From Sphagnum compactum (taxonomy: Eukaryota; Bryophyta; Sphagnopsida; Sphagnales), in NCBI GenBank assembly GCA_965153455.1, contig OZ234497.1, forward strand, positions 18,965,872-19,029,871: 64,000 bases of DNA. The letters are read 5' to 3'. The notes below the pieces were generated by a model. It did not search any database. It had not been told where the DNA came from and saw nothing but the letters and a program-made list of their open reading frames with translations. The position numbers and the translations under genes are program-made. The first letter of the stretch is position 1; every line of letters begins with the position of its first letter. Shown piece after piece: positions 13,760-26,100 of this stretch.

Positions 13760-14967
13760 TTTTGCTGCTCAATCTCTGACTTTTGTTGATCTTCCAGTAG
13801 GCAAAGAGACCTGCTGAGGGAGGCAAATGCGAGGCAAAATATGCGGGAAAGATGTGCATGTGGAAGCTGAGCTTCGCTGTGCACTCGAAGAGGCAAAATA
13901 TGTTTTTCTGTTTTCTTTTTCTGCATGGGATAATGGTATCGAAGATAATGTACAAAAGAGTCACGCCTTGCAACACATAGCCATTGATTCCTGCATTACC
14001 AACTTCCTACCTACGAGCTTTCCTCGATTCTCTTGTTGTTTGCTTGATCGCTTCTTCACCGATTTCCTCCTGTTTTGTTCTTTTGTAGCTACTTTATTGC
14101 CCCCATCTCCGAACAGCACACAGTCCACTGCCCCTTTTCGTCTTCCGTTCTCGAACATTAGCATGATAATCTTCGTGCTTACGCTAGTTTAGTTTAGGAA
14201 ATCTTAATCCCCGCCTTCGTTCTGGACAGGAAGCATCTAAATCTGGAGATATCCAGATCCCATTCTGTTTGTTGCACACAAACTGAATGAAACAGTGATC
14301 GACAACACGCCGCTTTTAACGGGACCGAAATCCACGACGTTTTTTTCTTCACGCATTTTTTCCGCTTCCCTGTTCATCATTAATCCTGCAATCCGATGGT
14401 TTAGAGTGTAATCGCGGCTGCATCAGGGAGTCAAATCGCAGAGTCCGTATTCTAAAATGCAACAAATCTTTTGTGCCTGTCCACCAGAATCGTGTGAGTA
14501 CTTTGCAAAACGTGGTGCATCGGTCCTCAGCCACTTCTCAACAACTACGCAGACAAGGACGCGCTTTTCTCGTGACAACACTTTGGAAAGGTCGGCAGAC
14601 CTGCACTTCTGCAAGTGCAAGTGACCTTCGTGTTCCTTGTGTCTTCCTTCTAGCGCGTTGTTTTGCCGGAGAGTGTTTTGACAGTGGAGGTGAGTAGCTT
14701 CGAACTTGGTCGTGAACAGTTCTCGAAACAGATCAGAACAACAGCAAGGAGAGTGAAAATCATAGGAAAAGGAAACATCGACAAGGAAGGGCGAACTTGT
14801 TTGATCTTGATGCTATTGTAGAGTTGGATGAAGCGACAGAGAAGGGGGAGGAGTTTATATGCGGGTGTTCGGATTGTTAGGGATTGAGGAAGTGAGAGAG
14901 GAACGGGGAGATCTCCCGAGGAAGAAGAAGATCTATCACGTATTGAAGAGAAAGAGAGCAGGCAGCG
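13760..14967. promoter_or_regulatory. Divergent promoter region between B12D and Sec61 beta
   Basis: This 1.2 kb lies between two genes transcribed away from each other. A TATA-like TTTATAT occurs at about 14854-14860, some 110 bp before the Sec61 beta ATG, which fits a start site near 14885. Frames such as 13827-14192 (+) and 13961-14164 (-) overlap each other and have no recognised domain. Confidence 0.55.
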
Positions 14968-15306
14968 ATGGCGAAAGGATCGCAGAGCCAGGCGTCGACG
15001 ACGGCGTCTAAGGGCGGCTCGAGTGCAGCAGGAGCTGCAAGGACGGGGCCTGCAGGACCGGGGCCGCGAGGAACTGCGACAGCTTCCGGCCTGAGGAGGA
15101 GGAGAACAGCCTCATCAGGAAGTGGTGGTGGTGGTGGTGGATTCGGAGGAGGCGGAAGCAACATGTTGCGGTTCTACACAGACGATGCACCTGGTTTGAA
15201 GATCAGTCCCACAGTTGTCTTGGTTATGAGCCTCTGCTTCATCGGCTTTGTCACGGCGCTTCATGTCGCTGGAAAGCTCTACAGCTACAAGTCTGGTGGT
15301 GCCTGA
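14968..15306 (+). CDS. SEC61B: Protein transport protein Sec61 subunit beta
   Basis: Single-exon frame of 112 residues. The Sec61 beta subunit is a tail-anchored part of the heterotrimeric ER translocon (Sec61 alpha, beta, gamma) that passes nascent proteins into the ER. The N-terminal half is cytosolic and low in complexity: Ala/Gly/Ser, then a basic patch LRRRRTA (about residues 42-48) and a Gly-rich run (about 50-63). The conserved core follows: [16 protein letters not shown] (about 66-81), then one membrane span [20 protein letters not shown] (about 83-102) and a short lumenal tail. Length and order are those expected for plant Sec61 beta. A TATA-like motif lies about 110 bp upstream. The frame is intact and looks functional. 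The Pro-rich frame on the opposite strand is its complement. Confidence 0.96.
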   Translation: MAKGSQSQASTTASKGGSSAAGAARTGPAGPGPRGTATASGLRRRRTASSGSGGGGGGFGGGGSNMLRFYTDDAPGLKISPTVVLVMSLCFIGFVTALHVAGKLYSYKSGGA

Positions 15307-18300
15307 TTTTGCTAAGTGATTGCCCGATTTTCAATCCCAGAACCCCCCAATATGTTTAGAATGCGTAGTGCTCAGAGAGCTTTGCAGTGTTCAAGTACGG
15401 AACCAAGGCATTTTTCAAGCCAGAAGAAGTTCACAACAACAGAGCTAGATGTTTCAGTCGGATATTGTGGTGCACATCTTTGTCACTCTCTCTCTCTCTC
15501 ACACAATCTCAAACTAGAAGCCTGATGGTGTCCGATTTGCTGCTTCAATGTCAGAGGTAGACCATGGTGTTTTGGTGAACTATGGTGCACATCCTTGTGT
15601 TCTTCTTTCGAAGAACAGGAAATGAGGTTGACTTGTTTTTGCTCAGTTGGATGTGGATCCATGGCTGAATTAGGGTAGAAGTATGCATCTTCTGCAGGGT
15701 TTTGACTTCAAGTGAGCAGTACACAGCAGTGAGGGACCTGATCAATGGTGGTGAGCATGTAGGAAAACCTCAAAACTAGTAGAGCTGCATCTCCATGTTC
15801 TCTGCCACGAGTGAGGTCTGTCAGTTTTGCATGTGACTTGCATAGCAGCAGAGTGGGTCAAGAGTAACCTGTTGTGTTAGTTTGCCTTCGGGTTTTGTTT
15901 TTAATGAGTTTTGAAGGCATCCAACCATGAAACTTCAACTGGATTTGATTCTAGAGTTCAACATATTAGCAGGATTGTGAGCCTCAGTCAATGCATAATT
16001 TTTCTTGAGGACATAGATTCATCAATGAGTTGACACTTCAATCTAGGTGTCTGCAATACCTGTTGCACACAACCCACAAGTGCTGAATGGCTGAATGGCC
16101 AACTTGTGTCTTATTGGAAGTTTCTGACGTGGTGAGGAGTCTTTTCACTGCTATTTGTACTGAAAGTGGTGGTCTGACACTTTGTAAGTGATTGTCATAA
16201 GGTTAGATTGGCACTCATTGTCATCTTACTTTCAAAGTGTTGTTCAGTAGATTTCTCTACAATCTTGTATATATCGTGAAGTTTCTTGCAAGTTTCATTT
16301 TCTGAATTGTTTGTAGGTTGTATGCATGAAAGTTCCTGTTCATCAGAGACTGGGTAGAAGTGGTTTGCTACAAAGGAGATCAGCCCTTTTGCAATTTAGT
16401 CTGTTATCCATTGTGTGCTGCAACTCTCTACTGTTGGCGTGTGGTGATTCAGAGTCATGTCAATTGTTCTCTGTACACCTGTTTGTTGTCAAGCCTCAGT
16501 CCTGTTGAAACTGTAAAGTTTATTGTATAAACTTGCTGATTCACAGGGAGTCCTTGCTTCTGTGGGAAGGTGATCTGGCCTATTACTGCAGTTTGTGTTG
16601 TGGGTCTGTAAACTGGTGTGCTATTGGTACTGCTCTTGTTTTCTATATTAAATCTTTCCAATTTCTGCATTCTTTATTGTTGTTTAAAGTGTTGCTGTGG
16701 ACTAATCTCATAGATTTAGTGTTACATTCTCTTTCTCCTTTCTCTCAATCATGTCAGCAAACAAAATAATCTCTTGAAGAATGGTGTGCAGATGGACTAT
16801 TTTCCTTAAACTGTAGTTTTGAAGGTGAGCATCCCATGTATAGAGGTTTCCAGTGAACTCAACTTCCATTATAGACTCTTTTCAAGCTCTAGAAAGGATC
16901 TAGATGGAAACCAGTTTGTAGCAAGCTCATTAGAGGACAATCTGTTATATCCAATACCTCTTGGGGTGGAGCATGGGATCATACCAAATCTGAATACGTT
17001 GCTCCATCTAAATAGTTGCGAGCATGAAAAAATTGCAATCTGCTGAATACCAAACTCCAATATTGAAAATTGTTCAAGAGGTTGCCCTTAATGGAACAAA
17101 TTGCTTCATATCTACATGAAAGCCATGTAACTTAATGGGAGATGATACCAGAAATTCTTTCATCAATAAATTGAGTAAGATTGGATCTGTGACATGCCCC
17201 TGTCCATATGTTGGACGGTGTTTGTCCATGACTGACCTAAACACAACATCTGTGATATACAAGCAAACAAATTTATACTGTTATTTCTTACTCATGCAAG
17301 AGAGACCCCCCACTCCAGACCTTGGAGGCCAAGAAATCCTCCATGGACCTTATGAAGAACCCCACTGAAAAGATGGCAAATGTTGGGCAATCTCATCTAC
17401 TTCACAAAGTGTTGGATGTGTTCTTTGATCACATTGCTTGGATGGGTGAATATCCTTGCATGATGACTTACTGTGCACAGAGCCCCTTGTCCAGTTGCTG
17501 GGCTTCTTATGACAGAAAAGGAGCCCCAGTATGCTCCATGCATTTGCTTACTTGGAGCCGTTCGTATCTAACTCATAGCCCCCTAGGAGGCATCCTTGGC
17601 AGCAGACTCAATGGTTTTATCCATAAAAAATATTGGCAATATATTGGTTTCTCACAAAACATGAATTGCTTCAAACAAATGTTCAAGGCCCAGTCAATGG
17701 GTGGGTCCTATTTATTTTTGTTCCCCCATGTGTGAGAAATGAAAACCATCAGATCTGATGCTAGTATAACTTTTCCTGCTAAGAGGTTTTTAACTTCAGA
17801 CTCTGAGTTTTGGCCTATCTACTGACCTTGGTTGTTGTGGAAAACCCCATGCCTTTGTGATGAGATTCTGAAGGTATCTCAATGATCAGTCTGTATCTGC
17901 TGCTCTCATTCACAATGATGAGTTCTGGAGGCGGAAGCATGTTCAAGGAAATGAAAGGTAATTTTCAGTTTTTGTTACTTGCCAGGCCTCCTGATACAGA
18001 ATGGGCTTCCATTTCAAAGAGGTCCACTCTGCAGACCATTTTCATTCAAAGGTGCTCCAGCAAAATGTCATCAATTGGAGTACTGGTTGAACATATTGAG
18101 CCCCGACATCAATTATCCTATTTCACCAAAACTTCAAACTACAGACTTTTCATAGATGGCTTACACACAACTCAGTCAGGTCATAAGGTCACCTGAGCTT
18201 GAGCTTGAGCTCTTCTCACACAACTTCTTCTTCATGTCAAACTGCACTTACAATAAGCAGAGCTTGCTCCAGTCATTTCATCTTTACACATTGAGCAAGT

Positions 18301-19259
18301 GGAGTGATCACATCTAAGCATTGTATGCATGATGGCACTTCACCTCAGAAGTGCATCAGATTGTCTGAATTCTACTAGCTTGTTGGCTCAGCAAAGTCAA
18401 CTATTCAGCCCCTTGATCAAGCTTTCTTTCTAAGTTACTCTTCAAGCTTCATATGATTGGCTTGTGTCGCTTTTTTTGGTTGCTGCTTCTGCTGCATCAT
18501 TAAGGAATTTGGATCCACAGTGAGCAGGGAGAGAGGCGAGCAAAGCCTTATCTAAGAGACAAAAATTGGAGCCAAAACTATATTACAAGGGCATAAATAA
18601 AAGACCATAATTCAATTGAGAATCTTAATCCTAGGTTCATTGCATGCCCAACAAGTTGCAAGTGTGCATTGTACATTTCAAGATAATTGTGCACAAATGC
18701 AGTAAATGCCTCCAAAACAAGAAACTTGACTTTGCATGCAGTATGCAATCATACATGGAGTCTTTGTGACAAAGACACATATCCATTAAGGAAATTGAGG
18801 ATAGGCAACAACATGAAGCTACAATGGTGGACAGATTCACAAAAAGGACAAGTAAAGTCTACAAGCCCACTCTTAGCAAAAGGAATACCAACATGCACAA
18901 CATTTGTTTTGCTCATGTTGGTGAAATTGCCTTCTAATCTGAACATCATTTTGACATTGCAGCACTTGTTCCATGATTTTCATCTTTGTCATTACCATGC
19001 AAAGTTCATTATGAAAATTCCTCCTGGCTAGAAGTAACACCCAATGTTTCACTATGGTAAAGCAATCATGATCAAAGTTTAAGGTCTCAAATGTTGGTGT
19101 TTTGAGATTCATTGGGGTTTGGTCAGTTATGTGAATAATTGATGTCTAGTTTTACTTCAGCATACTAGCTTTCAGTTTGTAAGAACATTTACATAGATAA
19201 AACCTACCGCTTAACAGAAAACCGATTCCTCTTGGAGAAAAATATCAAAATTGTAAATG
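15307..19259. other. Intergenic between Sec61 beta and the hydrolase-kinase gene
   Basis: Contains the Sec61 beta 3' UTR, copy C of the dispersed repeat (about 16140-16270) and presumably the 3' end of the kinase gene. Several frames of 60-140 codons occur (for example 17322-17735 +) but none shows a domain, consistent composition or splice context. Confidence 0.4.
16140..16270 (-). repeat. Dispersed repeat, copy C
   Basis: Read on the minus strand it matches the copy at 42532-42660 almost throughout: ATTGTAGAGAAAT, GATGACAATGAGTGC, ATGACAATC, ACAAAGTGTCAGACCA and AGTACAA in the same order and spacing. The match is about 130 bp. Confidence 0.75.
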
Positions 19260-20150
19260 CTAACATACCATGAGTGAGCACTTGATGTGCCTTAATTCTG
19301 CACATATATCAACAAACAATGGCCGTGTAGTAGGATCGGAATGATAACATGTCTCAACCAAGGTAGTCAAACATTCAGGATATTGCTCAGGTATCTTTGG
19401 CCGCAAACCATCATATTTTATCATCTTCCGAAGATCAGTCATTGATACCACATCAGGGAAAGGGATATGTCCAGTCATAATCTCATAGCATACCATCCCA
19501 AAGCTATAAACATCAACTTTGAAGGGATAGTTTTTGTCAGCTTCACTTGACAAGATTGAGCACTCATCTTGTTCATCACCAAAAAGTTCTGGAGCCATCC
19601 ATCGAGTTGAACCAACATCATTGGTCAAGTTGGAATATGTCCAACTTGATAATCTTGTTCTGGAGAGCCCAAAATCAGCCACTTTTGCATACATCCGTTC
19701 ATCACGTTTGACAAGAATGTTCATTGATTTCAAATCTCTATGGATCACATTGTTTTGGTGTAGGTAATGCATGCCTTCCGCGATCTGTAACATGATGTCA
19801 ACTGCTTCACAAAGCTCAAATGGGGTTTCACTGCTCTCCAAATTTGTTTGCATCAGGTCAAGAAGGTCCCCATCCATTAGTTCCATAACTAGTGAACAAC
19901 TGTGCTTTCTGATGGCATAACAAAACAAAGGCACAATGTTTGGATGAGACAAACCTACAAGAATTGACACTTCTTTTCTAATATTCTCATTCTCTGGTCC
20001 ATTAAAGCACTTTTCCGCAAAATGCTTCCCAAGCCACTTAATTTTGTACACTGTCGCAGATGACCCTTTACCTAATTTTCCCTCTTCGGAACGTTCCAAG
20101 CTTTTGGATTCCACCTTCCACATGTCAATAGCACCCATTGCAAGTTTGTA
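19260..20150 (-). other. Kinase domain of the fusion gene
   Basis: Reads as a complete Ser/Thr-type kinase. It has the glycine loop [11 protein letters not shown], the ATP-anchoring Lys in FAEKCF, an alpha-C Glu in [18 protein letters not shown], and MAPE after GSTRW. All catalytic residues are present, so unlike vertebrate MLKL it should be an active kinase if translated. The closest plant families from memory are DUF1221 and RAF-like kinases. Its frame is shifted relative to the preceding helical bundle; reading back from the ATG at 20138 the frame stays open only a few codons (QRYKLA) before a TGA, so an independent gene starting here is unlikely. Confidence 0.85.
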
Positions 20151-23100
20151 CCTCTGTCATCACTGATCTTCAACCGTCTGATTAAATTTTCCACTCGACT
20201 GTTGGAATCACTTGACCCAACACAAGCTTCTAGTCTTGACAATAGGGATTGTTGATCCTGCTTTGCTTTCTCATTGATGATATGGAAATTTTTTTCCATG
20301 ACACACTTGCTCCAATCTCCAAGTGTAGCTAAGAACATATTCTTCGACTCCTCATTGTGAACATTTTGTAAAAGTGTCCCGTACAACTCCAATTTAAAAA
20401 CCAAAGATGCAAAATGCTCTTTTGCTTTTGCCAAAATGATAGCAGCTTCAATCCATTGGCCATCACAGCAATCATTGACAAGTATCTCAGCATCCTTAGC
20501 TGTTCCTGCTAAGTTCTTCAAAATTTGTTGGGAGCTTTGATTAACTTGAGCAGTTAAATCATGGACATGAGCATGTGCATCCATCACAATCCCATAGAGT
20601 GTGTCGAACAAATATCGACATTGGCATTCATTGATTTGCAAGAGACTAGAAATCTCTGGTGAAATCAAGTTTTGGACCTCTATCATAGATTTTGTTGCAA
20701 CCTCCAAATAATGCCCATATGAACCCACTTTGGAACTTAGTTCCTTAAGTGGGTTTAAAGATTGAGAAGATGATGAGGTAGCAAAAGGTGATGAACCTTC
20801 CATTGAGCAGGAGGCACTTGGTGAATCAGATGGTGATGATGTTGATGGGCCAAAAGGATGATCAAATTTGCAATTTGATCCAAATTTGCAAATACCATAT
20901 TGCTCATAGAAGGCACATGGTGGAGCCCCCTACAAAAAGACCAAGGTTGAAATCATATTAGTTTGTAAATCATATTAGTTTAAAGATGGGAACTATGTAC
21001 AAGGTGAAGAATATTAATGTGCATTATGAAAAAATGGTCTATTTCTTCATGTTTGGTTGTCAAACTTTGGGTCAAGAAATAATGATACAATTTCAAGGGG
21101 GAAATGTTAAAGCTAGTGCCGAACTTCCACAAAAGAGTAAGACCTTCAACTATGACAAAGTGAGTGAATGAAAAGTAGTCCTTACTGGGCGCAATGGAAG
21201 ACCAATTGGATTTAAAGCACAATTTGGTGATGGAATGAATTTGTTCTTTGGTAGTTGGTCCTTAAGATTGACCCCATACTTGTACTCCCCCTTTTTCATA
21301 CATGGTGGGCATTCTGGTTGCCTCAGTCTTTCAGGAACAATAATATCTTTTGGAGGGCAAGAGAGTTGAGGTTGTGACACTTGAGGACTAATTTTTTTAA
21401 ACTTGCCTTGTATGGAAAGACCATGACCCAACATTTTCTTTGTTTTTTGTCCTCCTCCTTTCAAATGACTTGTTCTCAAGGTGTGTAGTTGTCCTTGGGG
21501 TGTTGCCAAGGTTTTCCCTAGTTCCTATAGCATACCAAATCATGGCACATTAAAACTATTGCAATGTAACATGTAACATGACGTTATGATTTGTTTTTCT
21601 TTTGACCTTGCTTCAATTATAATCAAATGTAAACAACCCTTCAACATCCATATGAAATGATGTTTCATGATGTTTAACCTTAGTTCACATCTACCTACTC
21701 AAGTAGTCCTAAACAAGCTAAGCAACAATTTTCATACATATTTTCCATTCTTCATGATGTTGTTTCCCTATTGTTTTTAATCCCTTTAAGCTAGGACAAA
21801 GTGTTGCAAGGGAGGTTGAAACCCAAGTTTTACTTCTTCAACAAACTAATGTTGACAAATTTAATTGCTTGATATCAGTGCAAAAGATGTAATAGGTCAA
21901 CCCATTTTCAATCAATAACTATGTATGAATTTCGAATTGCATCACCTGAAATGTGTTTTAATCAATTGTACGTTAGCCATAAATCCTATCATTTTCAAAT
22001 TGAATTGCAAGTTATGTATAAGATTGAGCTGATCATGTAAGCTGATGAACTATAGTTTTCAACTGTAATTTCACTTTGAGCTAATTTTATCATGCAGATT
22101 TAAAGGATTCACGATCATGTATCATGTATAACAAGGTTAAAATTTTTTTGGAACAAATTGTTGCCTGATAAAAGTATTCCTCAACCAATTTTCTCACCTG
22201 CTGCCAATCTTTCAAGCGAAAGATTAGCAATTCATAGCTTGGGTCACTCCTGTTAAGTGGCTTGCAAACTTCAATGTGATCACTGTCCAACACCTTGTAA
22301 GTATCATACCCTGATAACATCCGAGCTGATCCATAGTCCACAATCATGCCCTACATACATACGTTTTATGTCAGTTATTTTTTATTTTCAAGACAATTTT
22401 CATGACAATTAACTAAAATCCAAACTCCATAACAAGCCTTCAAAGTCACCAGATATTGGGCTAGGCTGGTTTTCTACCAACATTCAACATTTCCCATGCC
22501 TCTATGATGCTGTGTTTTGTAAAGATCAAGTGCCTAGAAACCTCACAAGAACCATGGACAATATTCTTTCATTTATTTACTTTAAAGTCAATCTCAAAGG
22601 TCAATTTCATAAGCACATAAATCCACAGGTATAAATTGAGCATGAGGGGTGAAATTGCTACCATACCATGTAATGGTCTACATTTTTTTTGCATAGGTAA
22701 TAACAGAGATTGGAATGCTCACCATATTTTTGCAACGTTTGCTTTCAGCAAAAGTCAATACATGAGCTGTGGGGCTAGTTTTCAATACTGATTCGAAGTC
22801 ATCTGATAGCTCTGCCATCTTTTGTTCAAATAATTCAGTCTCCACTCCAATGTATGCTTGTACATTTGTATGCAAAATACGATCACTTTGTTTCATGAAT
22901 TTTCGTAGTTGTGACCCAGCATGCGGGACTGCATAAAATACCACTCCTAGCATATTCTCCACGAAGGCCCTTGACCGTGTCACATCTTTATAATATCTTT
23001 GGAGAACCTCCAAAACCAATTGTTTCAAGACAATGCCCCCAAAGCTATAGCCTATCAAAACATATGGGTGTTCTTGGCCAAGCTTCCACATGGGACTGCA

Positions 23101-26100
23101 AGTTCACAACAAAAAATTAGACATCACAATATTCCACAAATATACCTTTCATGCCACCCTAGATTTGTAAAACCTCTAGTCACATCATACACATTGGACA
23201 ACTTTATATTTTGTTTTGTTTGAAGAAATCCATCATAAGTATTAAGAACTTTAACTTGCATGATAGGTGATTATGTTTGGAACAAATTCTACATAGAAAA
23301 TGAGTACTTGCACATCCAAGTGAATAAAATATGAAGGCCACCTAGTTACAAGGCTTTGCACCAAGTTTTTGGCAATCTCAAAGATGTCCCCCTTGTTGTC
23401 AACACGTGCATCATATGAAAGCATCAGAACCCGCACATTATAGCCCATGTCAACAGGTAGCCATTGCTCTGGCCAACACACATTTGGGTCGCTTCGTTGG
23501 GTCCATGTTGTTTTCCAAGTACTGTTTGCTCCATCCCCGCATGGCAAGCCAGAGAAAAACACGACATCAAAATTGATGTCATATTGCTCACTACCAATAG
23601 GTGGCCATAGTTGATGCACACAATAACTCTGCGTAGAAACAAAGATCACCACCAAAATCTTGTCCATGGATGAATTCAAATATGTCAACAAATTTTGATC
23701 TAACCAAATTACAAGTGGTCATGAATTGTTTATTTTTTATTAGAGTTATCCCACAAAATGATCCTCAATATGGATCCCAAATTCACCCCCCAAACGCTTG
23801 GTTTTTTTCAAATGTTGGGTATCCATAAATTCAGCAAACTTTTCAAAAGGTGAGGATGAGTTACTGAAACATCAATATTAATTTCACATGATTTGAATTT
23901 TTGAAATTTAAGTTATAAGAAGAGTGAATAGTGCAATGAAGGTGCCTTCAGCAAATTGAAAACTTAGGATGAAACTGCATTTATCACCACATTTGGTGGT
24001 AAAAACAATTTATCTCCCCATTTCAAGACAGTTTACCTTTATCGCATTTTTTCGCATTTCACCCTGAATTTCAACCAAATTAGGCATTTTGGTCCCTGGT
24101 TTGATTGACTTTTGCAAATAACTCTATTATATTCATTTAATTTTTGAGGTTTAAAGCTATACATTTTCAATGGATAATTTTCTATGGAACTTGGACATTT
24201 GTGATGAACCAAGGAAGCATTGATGTACTTTAACAGATTAATCCCTTATCACACATCTTGAAAAAAAATGGATAACACCCACATGTTTTGATTTCACCTC
24301 TTGCAATAAAATGTTAATATTTGTTTATATAAAAAAGATTACATTTTTCTTCGTCAATGTGATTTTTCCAATACCTCCCTTTTCAACCAAACCAACAATA
24401 CATGTAAAAATTTGTTCATATCCTTTCCTTTTTCAATCAAACCTCACACATAACTTAATTCTGAATTAAACCATTTTAATTTCTAGGAAGGTTTCATGAG
24501 ATGGTGTACATGAATAGATGGAACCCAGAATTACAGTGATTTATATATTTCAAGGGTATATACTTAAATTCAATCTTTAAAAATTTGATTAAATTACAAG
24601 ACCCATCCTTCGAATTGATTTATTATTCAACTGACAACTATATTTAATGAGATCATTGGAAAAGAAATGAGTGGGAAAAATAAAGTTTTAAAAATGTCCC
24701 AACCTAGGGTACTATTACAAAAAGTTTTTTTGGGGCCACCCTCAAAAGAGGACACTTTTGGTATGAAACAAATGGATTATCGTATATTGTTTCTAAGCAC
24801 ATAAAAGTACGACTATTTTGTGGGTAATTAATCATACTTAGAAAAATGATGTATACTTTCTGATTATTGTAAAAATTTAGTCAAGCTTCATGGTGGTGTG
24901 TGAATAAAATCATTGTTTTGTTTTAGAATCGACACAAGTATTATACAGCATTCAACTTAGAAACTATAGGAAATTCTTTGTTCACAGTATTTAATTTGGT
25001 GGTTCTTAATGACTTTTTCAGAATGAGTCCTATCTCTGAGTCTAAAATTATACTTTTCACATGAGCAACAAGAAAAAAGTTTAAAGTCGATATTTTACCT
25101 CCACACAGATTTTCAAACACTCCAATAACAAAGAATAACTTGGATGTTCCTTGGTAGGTGGCTTGCAAATTGTTAAGTGGTTGGCATCTTCAATCATGTA
25201 GTTGAAATTACTATTCGAAAGAGTGGCCAAATCATATGGCAGTACAACTCCCTGCATGTGCAAAGGTATTTCACCAAATTGTAAACCTATAAGTTTGAGA
25301 AAAAAAATCAGACTAAATATGGCAAGTGATATTATGACTAAATCCTAATTGCTAGAACCATGTGCAATTATTGCTAAGATAACATGATCTACATACAATA
25401 TATATATATTCTACTAATTTTAATCCACAATGTTATTCACCATGCAAGGTTCCATACTTCATGTAACTTTTCCATTGCAAATAGGATGTAGGAAAAATGG
25501 ATAACATAAGAGTAAATGGGAAATTTTGAAATCATATGTCACATTGCATGCTAGTAAATGTAACCAAGTTGCAATTTCACATCAGTGAAAATCTTGTAAA
25601 CAGAGCTAATTAGACAACTATTGGTAATTTTGAAGTCTTCCATGCCATGTGGAAATTTCAATCAACATGGTGGGATGTAAAACTTACACATTTCTTGTCC
25701 ACTGGTTGTCCTTCACCAAAGGCATAAACATTGACATCCGAGCAAACAACTTTACCAAAATCCCTTGAAAGTTGTTCTATTTGTTGGTTGAATGATTTCA
25801 ATTTCTTCAAAAAGCCTAACTTGGCTTTAAAGTTTTTGTTGATTGTGTTGATATTTTGGCGTTGCCAAATAAAATATTTTGATAGGTCCTTTGCACCTTC
25901 AGCTTGTGGTACACTATAGAACACAATACCTTTGAGATTTCCCAAAAACCTTTCACAACTTCCCTTCATTCCTACATCCAAAGGATTCACCATGATGGAT
26001 CTCATGAACTTATCGACCTCAACCACCAAGCTTTTCAATACAAAACCTCCAAGGCTATAACCGACAAGAACAGTTGGGACCTGCCAAAGAGTTTCATAGC

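Noticed and set aside
13827-14192. 121-codon plus-strand frame upstream of Sec61 beta
   Set aside because: No domain, overlaps the B12D 5' region and another long frame on the other strand.
14877-15164. Pro-rich minus-strand frame
   Set aside because: Complement of the Gly/Ala/Arg-rich Sec61 beta N-terminus.
17322-17735. 137-codon plus-strand frame
   Set aside because: No recognisable domain and a weak start context in intergenic DNA.
20072-20803. Helical-bundle frame taken as a complete separate protein starting at the ATG at 20803
   Set aside because: The same frame continues upstream without a stop through FDHPFG, the end of a CCCH finger, and the downstream end runs out of the domain at the kinase junction. 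It is better explained as a middle part of the larger gene.
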